Positions 57,763 to 64,000 of a stretch of 64,000 nt of DNA are shown piece by piece. Numbering within the stretch: the stretch's first letter is position 1; each line of letters opens with the position of its first letter. The notes below the pieces were generated by a model. It ran no database searches. It was not told the origin of the DNA and was given only the letters and a program-made list of their open reading frames with translations. Position numbers and translations under genes: made by a program. This DNA is from Mycolicibacterium wolinskyi (GTDB lineage Bacteria > Actinomycetota > Actinomycetes > Mycobacteriales > Mycobacteriaceae): positions 496,001 to 560,000 of the forward strand of contig NZ_LQQA01000015.1 in assembly GCF_002101965.1 (NCBI RefSeq). Direction: 5' to 3'.

Positions 57763-57855
57763 GACGACAGGAGCTACCCCGCCGACCTCTCGGTTAAACC
57801 AAGGCGACCGCGCGCAAGCGCTCAGCCGTGCTGGTCTTCGTCTTCGCGCAAGCGC

Positions 57856-58050
57856 TCAGCCGCGCGCGACCTTGCCGGCCTTGATGCAAGAAGTGCAGAC
57901 ATTCACGCGCTGCTTGTTGCCACCCGGGCGCGTCACGGCGCGCACCGACTGGATGTTCGGATCCCAGCGCCGGCTGGTCCGCCGATGCGAATGCGACACC
58001 GACTTGCCGAAGCCCGGCGCCTTCCCGCAGATATCGCACACGGCAGCCAT
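57856..58050 (-). CDS. rpmB: 50S ribosomal protein L28, zinc-binding (C+) form
   Basis: 64 residues. MAAVCDICGKAPGFGKSVSHSHRRT and the C-terminal VCTSCIKAGKV carry two CxxC pairs, the zinc ribbon of the C+ paralogue used in zinc-replete cells. Mycobacteria also keep a zinc-free paralogue under Zur control elsewhere. GAGGAGTTG lies upstream of the ATG. It is divergent from the DAK gene in the common order ung-rpmB-DAK-recG. Confidence 0.94.
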   Translation of the reverse strand: MAAVCDICGKAPGFGKSVSHSHRRTSRRWDPNIQSVRAVTRPGGNKQRVNVCTSCIKAGKVARG

Positions 58051-58297
58051 ATCAACAACTCCTCGAAATCAGTACTTGGGGGCCAACGACCACAGGCGGG
58101 GTGACCCGACAACCTGATCAGAATACCGGCCAGGCTGGCTATCGCCAAAATCGGCCGTGAGCACCGCCTCAGGTTATCCACAGGCGACGGTGGTCTCATC
58201 GGGTTTGTCGCCGTCACTGGCTAGGCTGGCGCCCACCATGGGTGGTGTGACCGGCACCCACACCGCACCGGGGATTCGGCTGAAACTGGGAGGTCCG

Positions 58298-59938
58298 ATG
58301 TCTGCTCGGCGGCTCGATGCCACCGCCTTGCGGGATTGGGCACATACCGCCGTCGGCGACCTGATCACCCATACCGACGAGATCAACCGGCTCAACGTCT
58401 TCCCGGTCGCCGACGCCGACACCGGCACGAACATGCTGTTCACCATGCGGTCGGCGTGGGCGCAGATCGATGGCGCGCCGGCCGGCGGCGACGTCGCCCA
58501 GGTGGCGAGCGCGCTGGCCGCGGGCGCGCTGCAGGGCGCCCGCGGCAACTCCGGGGTGATCTTGTCGCAAATCCTGCTCGGGGTGGCCGAAGTCATCACG
58601 TCGGCTGCGGCCCAGCGCGACGGCGACCTCACCGATGTCGACGGCGCATTGTTCGGGGCGGCGTTGCGGCACGCCGTCGGGTTGGTCAACACGTCGATGG
58701 GCGAACCGGTGCCGGGCACCATCGTCTCGGTGCTGCAGGCCGCGGCAGGCGCCGCCGAAGACCGTGCCGCCGATGGCGCCGAGCTAGGTGAGGTTGTCGC
58801 GGCGGCGGCCGAGGCCGCGGCCGCCGCGCTCGACCACACCCCACAGCAGCTCGACGTGCTCGCCGAAGCCGGCGTCGTCGACTCCGGCGGTCGGGGCCTG
58901 CTCGTGCTGCTCGACGCGATGACCGCGACGATCGTCGGCCAGGCCCCCCGCAGGGCCACCTATACGCCCGAGCCACCACAGGATGCGCCGACCGCGCTCA
59001 CACAGACACCGACCACCGCTCCGCCACAGTTCGAGGTCATGTATCTACTGAGCGGTTGCGGAGCCGACGCGGTCGAACAGTTGCGAGCCGGTCTTGAGGA
59101 ATTGGGCGAGTCGGTTGCGATCGCGGCCTCGGGCAGTGACCAATACTCCGTCCACGTCCATGTCGACGATGCGGGCGCGGCAGTCGAGGCGGGGCTGACG
59201 ATCGGCACCCTGACGCGTATCCAGATCACCGCGCTCATCGGAGCAGGCGGAGCCCGCCCCGTCGGCGGGTGGGAACGCGAGCGCGCGGTACTGGCCATCG
59301 TCGACGGTGATGGCGGCGCCGAGCTGTTCGGCGGCGAGGGTGCGCATGTACTGCGTCCGGATGCCGGCGAGCCGGTCAGTGCCAAACAACTGTTGCGCGC
59401 GCTCGTCGACGTGGGCGCCGCGCAGGTCATGGTGTTGCCCAACGGTTATGTGGCCGCCGAAGAACTCGTGGCCGGGTGTACCGCGGCGATCGGTTGGGGT
59501 ATCGACGTGGTTCCGGTCCCGGCGGGTTCGATGGTGCAGGGACTGGCTGCGCTCGCCGTGCACGACGCAGGCAGGCAGGCGGTCGACGACGGCTACACCA
59601 TGGCGCGCGCCGCGGCGGGTGCGCGGCACGGTGCCGTGCGGATGGCCACCGAGGAGGCGCTGACCTGGGCCGGTGCCTGCAAACCTGGCGACGGCCTCGG
59701 CATCGCCGGAGATGAGGTGCTGATCGTCGGGCCCGACATCACCGCCGCGGCGGCCGGGCTGATCGATCTGTTCCTGGTGGCGGGTGGCGAGCTGATCACC
59801 GTGTTGACCGGCGACGGCGTCGACCCCGCGGTGGGTGAGGCACTGCAGGCGCACGTCCACAAGGAACACCTCGGGGCGGAGTTGGTGACGTACCACACCG
59901 GCCATCGCGGTGATGCGCTACTGATCGGGGTGGAGTAG
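58298..59938 (+). CDS. DAK domain protein, fatty-acid-kinase (FakA)-like
   Basis: 546 residues. The N-terminal DhaL-type kinase domain (~1-200) shows NVFPVADADTGTNML near 40 (metal-binding Asp residues), QGARGNSGVILSQIL and GEPVPGTIVSVL; the C-terminal half is the DAK1_2/DegV-associated region. Homologues are FakA-type fatty acid kinases; activity in mycobacteria is inferred. I chose the ATG at 58298 because GGGAGG lies 4 bases upstream; an ATG at 58238 just after a TAGGCT box would add 20 residues. The stop overlaps recG by one base. Confidence 0.85.
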   Translation: MSARRLDATALRDWAHTAVGDLITHTDEINRLNVFPVADADTGTNMLFTMRSAWAQIDGAPAGGDVAQVASALAAGALQGARGNSGVILSQILLGVAEVITSAAAQRDGDLTDVDGALFGAALRHAVGLVNTSMGEPVPGTIVSVLQAAAGAAEDRAADGAELGEVVAAAAEAAAAALDHTPQQLDVLAEAGVVDSGGRGLLVLLDAMTATIVGQAPRRATYTPEPPQDAPTALTQTPTTAPPQFEVMYLLSGCGADAVEQLRAGLEELGESVAIAASGSDQYSVHVHVDDAGAAVEAGLTIGTLTRIQITALIGAGGARPVGGWERERAVLAIVDGDGGAELFGGEGAHVLRPDAGEPVSAKQLLRALVDVGAAQVMVLPNGYVAAEELVAGCTAAIGWGIDVVPVPAGSMVQGLAALAVHDAGRQAVDDGYTMARAAAGARHGAVRMATEEALTWAGACKPGDGLGIAGDEVLIVGPDITAAAAGLIDLFLVAGGELITVLTGDGVDPAVGEALQAHVHKEHLGAELVTYHTGHRGDALLIGVE

Positions 59939-62172
59939 TGGTAAACCTCGGCGACCGGCTCGACATGGTGATCGGCACGAAGGCCGCCGGTCCGCTCGAA
60001 GAGCACTTCGGCATCCGCACCGTCAACGATCTCCTGCGCCACTACCCCCGCAAGTACAGCGACGGCATGACGGTACGCGGCGAGGGCGAGGCGCTCGACC
60101 TCGAAGAGGGCGAACACGTCACGTTCATCGATGTGATCACCAAGGCCGAGGCGAAGCCCATGCGCAGCCAGCCCGGCAAACGCCCACGCAGGTATCTGCG
60201 GGTGACCCTCGGCAAGCACCGGCCCGAGGTGACGGCAACCTTTTTCAACGCCGACTGGTTGATCGACAAGCTTGAGGTCGACACCCGGCTGATGCTCTCG
60301 GGCGAGGTCAAGTATTTCCGCAACACCCTGCAGCTGAACCATCCGGCGTTCCTGGTTCTCAATCCGCCCGCAGGCAAGCAGATCGGGACCAAGTCGCTCA
60401 AGTCCATCGCGACCGCGTCCGGCGCCAGCGGTGAAGACATGTTGGCCGAGTTCGAGAAAGAGTTCTTCCCGATCTACCCCGCGTCGGCGAAAGTGCAGAG
60501 CTGGGACATCTACCGATGCGTGCGCCAGGTGCTCGACGTGCTCGACCCCATCGTGGATCCGCTGCCGGAATCGTTTGTCCGCCAGCGGAATCTGATGTCG
60601 GAGGACGAGGCGTTGCGGGCCGTGCACCTGGCCGAGACCGCGGCGCAGCGGGACCGGGCCGCCGAGCGGCTGACCTACGACGAAGCCGTCGGCCTGCAAT
60701 GGGGTTTGGTGGCACGACGCTACGGCGAGCTCAGCGAGTCGGGTCCGGCGGCGCCTCGAACCGATGACGGGTTGGCCGCCGCGATGCAGAGCCGGCTTCC
60801 GTTCGAGTTGACGGTGGGCCAGCGCGAGGTGCTCGACGTGATCTCCGATGAGCTCGCATCGACGCGTCCGATGAACCGCATGCTTCAGGGCGAGGTCGGA
60901 TCGGGCAAGACGATCGTCTCGGTGCTCGCGATGTTGCAGATGGTCGACGCGGGATACCAGTGCGCGTTGTTGGCGCCGACGGAAGTGCTTGCCGCTCAAC
61001 ATGCCCGGTCGGTGCGTGACGTCCTCGGGCCGCTGGCCATGGCCGGACAACTCGGCGGAGACGACGACGCCACCCGGATCGCGTTGCTGACGGGCTCGAT
61101 GTCGCCCCAGCAGAAGCGCCAGGTGCGAAGCGAGGTGGCCTCGGGTGAGGCAGGCATCGTGATCGGCACACACGCGCTGCTGCAAGAGGCGGTTGAGTTC
61201 CACAACCTCGGCATGGTCGTGGTCGACGAGCAACATCGGTTCGGCGTAGAGCAACGTGACGCCTTGCGCGCCAAGGCTCGTGACGGTCTGACCCCGCATC
61301 TGCTGGTGATGACGGCGACGCCGATCCCGCGAACGGTCGCGCTCACGGTCTACGGCGATCTCGAGACCTCCACGCTGCGCGAGCTTCCGCGGGGGCGTCA
61401 ACCGATCACCACCAACACGATCTTCATCACGCAGAAGCCGGCTTGGCTCGACCGGGCGTGGGCCCGGATACGCGAGGAGGTGGCCGCGGGCCGCCAGGCG
61501 TACGTGGTGGCTTCCCGTATCGACGAGAACGACAAGAACGGCAATGACAAAGGCGGCCAGGGCGGGCCGCCGCCGATCACCGTCGTCGAGCTGTTCGACC
61601 GCCTCAAGTCCGGGCCGTTGTCCGGTCTGCGGCTCGGCCTGATGCACGGCCGGCTGTCCGGTGACGAGAAGGACGCCGTCATGTCGGCATTCCGGGCCGG
61701 TGAGATCGACGTATTGGTATGCACGACGGTCATCGAGGTCGGTGTCGATGTGCCGAATTCCACCGTGATGGTGGTGATGGACGCCGACCGGTTCGGCATC
61801 AGCCAGCTCCACCAGTTGCGGGGCCGGATCGGTCGCGGCCAACACCCGAGCCTGTGCCTGTTGGCGACGCGGCTGCCCGAGGGCTCCAAGGCGGGGGAGC
61901 GGATCAAAGCGGTCGCAGGCACGCTGGACGGTTTCGCCCTTGCCGACCTGGATCTCGACGAGCGCCGCGAAGGGGATGTGCTCGGGCTCAACCAGTCGGG
62001 CCGGACCATCAATCTGCGCTTCCTGTCATTGCGTGAACATCTGGAAGTGATCACCGACGCGCGCACGTTCTGTGAGGCGATGTACGAACAGAATCCGCAG
62101 GATCCTGGAATGGCCTTGCTAGCAGCGCAATTCGTCGAAACCGAGCGCGTCGAGTATCTGGAAAAGGCATGA
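59938..62172 (+). CDS. recG: ATP-dependent DNA helicase RecG
   Basis: 744 residues. RecG reverses stalled replication forks and processes branched DNA. The N-terminal wedge/OB domain is followed by the helicase core: Walker A GEVGSGKT near 318, DEQH box in VVDEQHRFG near 430, MTATPIPRT (motif III), and the QLRGRIGRG motif VI near 630. A Gly/Asn-rich insertion (NDKNGNDKGGQGG) near 535 is typical of actinobacterial RecG. GTG start shares a base with the preceding stop; its own stop overlaps the next ORF. Confidence 0.96.
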   Translation: MVNLGDRLDMVIGTKAAGPLEEHFGIRTVNDLLRHYPRKYSDGMTVRGEGEALDLEEGEHVTFIDVITKAEAKPMRSQPGKRPRRYLRVTLGKHRPEVTATFFNADWLIDKLEVDTRLMLSGEVKYFRNTLQLNHPAFLVLNPPAGKQIGTKSLKSIATASGASGEDMLAEFEKEFFPIYPASAKVQSWDIYRCVRQVLDVLDPIVDPLPESFVRQRNLMSEDEALRAVHLAETAAQRDRAAERLTYDEAVGLQWGLVARRYGELSESGPAAPRTDDGLAAAMQSRLPFELTVGQREVLDVISDELASTRPMNRMLQGEVGSGKTIVSVLAMLQMVDAGYQCALLAPTEVLAAQHARSVRDVLGPLAMAGQLGGDDDATRIALLTGSMSPQQKRQVRSEVASGEAGIVIGTHALLQEAVEFHNLGMVVVDEQHRFGVEQRDALRAKARDGLTPHLLVMTATPIPRTVALTVYGDLETSTLRELPRGRQPITTNTIFITQKPAWLDRAWARIREEVAAGRQAYVVASRIDENDKNGNDKGGQGGPPPITVVELFDRLKSGPLSGLRLGLMHGRLSGDEKDAVMSAFRAGEIDVLVCTTVIEVGVDVPNSTVMVVMDADRFGISQLHQLRGRIGRGQHPSLCLLATRLPEGSKAGERIKAVAGTLDGFALADLDLDERREGDVLGLNQSGRTINLRFLSLREHLEVITDARTFCEAMYEQNPQDPGMALLAAQFVETERVEYLEKA

Positions 62173-62507
62173 CCCTGCGCCGGGTGGGGTGGCTGGCCGC
62201 AGCCGTCGCACTCGCGGTTGTGGTGGCCATTCAGGTGATGGTGTCCGACCAGCGCAGCGCGCGGTTCGTCGCGCAGGCGCAGACCCCTACCGTGGCCGCG
62301 GGCATCGATCCGCTGGCCGGGCTGGCGGAGATCCCGATTCGCGTGCGCGGCAACGACTATCGGCGCGCTGCATTCGGCGAGGCCTGGGACGACGAGAACA
62401 GCGCGCCCGGTGGCCGAAACGGCTGCGACACCCGTTTCCTTGGGGGGTTTGGCATGTTGCGTGAGACGTTACAAGAAGTCGGTTTCAAGCAGGGAACCCT
62501 CCGATGA
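62169..62507 (+). pseudogene. Truncated copy of the HNH nuclease gene (N-terminal part only)
   Basis: 112 codons. Residues 1-89 align without gaps to residues 1-89 of the next gene (about 49 identical by my manual count), covering the membrane anchor and the DYRRAAFGEAW segment up to CDTR. After that the sequence departs (FLGGFGMLRETL...) and ends, with no HNH catalytic part. It is a diverged, 3'-truncated paralogue, probably non-functional. Its start overlaps the recG stop and its TGA overlaps the next start, both by 4 bases. Confidence 0.75.
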
Positions 62508-63214
62508 GCCGGACGAGGCTGGCGTGGTCGGGTGCAGCTGCCGTTCTGGCGGTTGTGGTGGCCGTCCAAACGGTGATCTCGTCGACAGGGCCATCGACGT
62601 TGATTGCCGGGGCGGATCTACCGACGGTGACCGCTGGCGTCGATGTTCTGGCTGGAGTTCCGGTGGTGCCGGTCCGCGTCCGTCATGGGGACTATCGCCG
62701 CGCGGCGTTCGGAGAGGCGTGGACTGATGACACCGATGCGCCTGGCGGACATAACCTGTGCGATACGAGGAACGACATCCTCGACCGCGATTTGATCGAC
62801 AAGACGTATGTGGCGATCAGTCGCTGCCCGCGTGCGGTAGCCACGGGTGTTCTGCACGATCCCTATACGAGTACGACGGTAAACTTTCAGCGCGGCAACA
62901 AGACTGGTGCAGCCATACAGATCGAGCACATCGTGCCGCTGGCCTATTCATGGGATCAGGGTGCGTGGGCATGGCCGGAATCGTTGCGTGTCCGGTTCGC
63001 CAACGATCCGGCGAATCTCCTTGCGGTGCAGGGGCAGGCGAATCAGGACAAGGGCGATAAAGAGCCGGCGTCGTGGATGCCGCCCAATGCCGCGTTTCAT
63101 TGCCAATACGCGATGCAGTTCATCGCGGTGATGCGGGGCTACGGGTTGGCGGTTGATGAACCGTCGGTGCCAGTGTTGCGTGACGCCGCAGCAACATGTC
63201 CGAGTGGCCGGTGA
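62504..63214 (+). CDS. Exported HNH endonuclease family protein (DUF1524/GmrSD C-terminal-like; Rv2972c-like)
   Basis: 236 residues. An N-terminal hydrophobic segment (AAAVLAVVVAVQTVI) acts as signal or anchor. The nuclease domain shows QIEHIVPLAYSWDQGAW near 148-164, the metal-binding His, then FANDPANLLAVQGQANQDKGDKEPASWMPP and HCQYAMQFIAV near 197-207. It matches M. tuberculosis Rv2972c, which also follows recG. An exported, possibly DNA-degrading protein of unknown biological role. A truncated copy lies directly upstream. Confidence 0.85.
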   Translation: MSRTRLAWSGAAAVLAVVVAVQTVISSTGPSTLIAGADLPTVTAGVDVLAGVPVVPVRVRHGDYRRAAFGEAWTDDTDAPGGHNLCDTRNDILDRDLIDKTYVAISRCPRAVATGVLHDPYTSTTVNFQRGNKTGAAIQIEHIVPLAYSWDQGAWAWPESLRVRFANDPANLLAVQGQANQDKGDKEPASWMPPNAAFHCQYAMQFIAVMRGYGLAVDEPSVPVLRDAAATCPSGR

Positions 63215-63555
63215 GGAAGGGGTTGGGCTTGACCGGCCGCCACGTGGTCCTGCGTCGACGGCGCTCCTGGCATTTTGAAGCCCGTGCCACTGGCGGTGGC
63301 CGCGGTATCGCGGTCGGGTATCGGTCGTAGACGTCGGCAGCCAGACTGAATACCTCGGCCCGTTGCAACCTTGAGTGCCGATACCCCGCTGCCGAGATGC
63401 AACGAAGATCGACAAGACACGCCGCGTTGCTTTGACGAGATTCGGGCGTGTCGCGAGGGGGGCTTACTAATCTTCGCTGCAGAAATTCAGGTCAGGTTGG
63501 TGGTTGTTCACTTCGGATGATGATTGAGAATTTCCTTCGAGCGGGTGAGTGTGAC
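63215..63555. other. Intergenic region, no gene recognised
   Basis: About 340 bases between convergent genes. A weak inverted repeat (GACACGCC at 63416-63423, GGCGTGTC at 63445-63452) may act in termination. Short open frames here show no protein-like composition or RBS. I see no tRNA, repeat or mobile-element end. Confidence 0.4.
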
Positions 63556-63960
63556 TTACCAGGCCCGCAGCGTTACCAGCCGGATGTTGATTGCCGTCGA
63601 GAAGCTGTCAACGTACTTCTCCGGTGTGGATTCTAGATTCTCCCGGATTCGGCGTTCGTACTTGGCTAGATACTGCGCCAGCCGCTGCGGGTCGTCCGCG
63701 CCGGCCGACAGCGCGGCTAAACCGTCGATGGTCACGACACCATCACCGAGTGTTCCGTCACCGTCGAGATGGAACGAAACCCGTTTGTTTCCAGTAATAT
63801 TGCGAATCTTGCCCGAGGTGGGCTCGCTGATCACGAACAGGTCGTCGCCGTTGAAATGGAACCACACGTAGGAGCTTTGTGGTTGCCCATCGTGACGGAC
63901 GGTGGTGATCCAGCCGAAGTCCGCGTTCTCCAGGCGGGCGGCCGATGACGAATCGATCAC
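63556..63960 (-). CDS. PPOX-class flavin/F420-type split-barrel protein
   Basis: 134 residues. TTVRHDGQPQSSYVWFHFNGDDLFVISE and KIRNITGNKRVSFHLDGDG match the pyridoxamine-phosphate-oxidase-like split barrel of the Rv3369/TIGR03667 type, which in mycobacteria often binds F420 or flavin. The C-terminal half (QYLAKYERRIRENLESTPE) is also typical of that family. Substrate unknown. The GTG at 63960 has TAGGAGG 5 bases upstream, overlapped by a palindrome, so initiation may be controlled by a repressor. Confidence 0.87.
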   Translation of the reverse strand: MIDSSSAARLENADFGWITTVRHDGQPQSSYVWFHFNGDDLFVISEPTSGKIRNITGNKRVSFHLDGDGTLGDGVVTIDGLAALSAGADDPQRLAQYLAKYERRIRENLESTPEKYVDSFSTAINIRLVTLRAW

Positions 63961-63968
63961 GTGTGCCT

Positions 63969-63980
63969 CCTACCGGTAGG
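63969..63980. promoter_or_regulatory. Palindrome CCTACCGGTAGG over the RBS of the PPOX gene
   Basis: A perfect 12-bp palindrome that includes most of the TAGGAGG ribosome binding region, 9-20 bases before the GTG. TetR-type repressors often use such sites; a related TACCGG string lies at 63990. Confidence 0.5.
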
Positions 63981-64000
63981 CGGAGTGCTTACCGGGTGCC

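Noticed and set aside
59593..61845. 750-codon antisense frame opposite recG
   Set aside because: Shadow frame; recG has all helicase motifs on the plus strand.

Overview
The window is GC-rich actinobacterial DNA that reads as a fast-growing mycobacterium (Mycolicibacterium type). Core gene order matches the inverse of the M. tuberculosis block Rv3013 to Rv2972c: ACT protein, gatC, gatA, pfkA, gatB, lppZ, doxX, cfp6, ilvB, ilvN, ilvC, Rv2997-like, serA, leuB, Rv2994-like, Rv2993c-like, gltX, tRNA-Gln, tRNA-Glu, Rv2989-like, leuC, leuD, hupB, mutT1, ppk, fbiD, gpsA, ddlA, thiL, ung, rpmB, DAK protein, recG, Rv2972c-like. Frequent GTG starts, 4-bp ATGA/GTGA overlaps and many start codons only 6-8 bases after a TANNNT box (leaderless transcripts) fit the same group. 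No insertion sequence, prophage, CRISPR array or plasmid function was seen.

Layout. 1-4.0 kb: end of a Pro/Gly-rich protein, ACT protein, gatCA, pfkA. 4.1-9.9 kb: an accessory catabolic island (cysteine hydrolase, SDR, HIBADH-type dehydrogenase, MmgE/PrpD protein, MHS transporter) between pfkA and gatB, which are neighbours in M. tuberculosis; two copies of one 11-bp dyad lie in its two divergent intergenic regions. 10-18.6 kb: gatB, a TetR regulator, lppZ, doxX, cfp6 and the ilvBNC operon behind a leaderless Leu/Val/Ile leader peptide and an attenuator-like terminator. 18.7-25.8 kb: a FadR-type regulator diverging from a BMP-type (nucleoside-like) ABC importer plus an ornithine cyclodeaminase homologue, then a WrbA-type flavoprotein.

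25.9-32.8 kb: a carotenoid cluster for aromatic carotenoids of the isorenieratene type: idi on the plus strand and, on the minus strand, a tightly overlapping operon crtI-crtB-crtYc-crtYd-crtT-crtU-Rieske. No crtE is present. 32.9-36.7 kb: two small genes and an Rv2997-like flavoprotein, diverging from serA. 36.7-46.7 kb: leuB, transporters, a secreted lipase, an FAA hydrolase, gltX, two tRNAs, an LtbR-like IclR regulator, leuC and leuD. A near-identical 15-bp dyad upstream of both leuC and the Rv2994-like transporter suggests one regulon.

46.9-62.2 kb: hupB with a short repeat-rich tail, mutT1-ppk, fbiD, gpsA, a Cys/Met-metabolism PLP enzyme, ddlA, thiL, ung, Zn-type rpmB, DAK protein and recG. 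62.2-64 kb: a truncated then a complete copy of an exported HNH nuclease gene, a 340-base gap, and a PPOX-family gene with a palindrome over its ribosome binding site. Branched-chain amino acid and serine biosynthesis (ilvBNC, serA, leuB, leuCD) dominates the metabolic content. I ran no searches: family names rest on recognised motifs and gene order.
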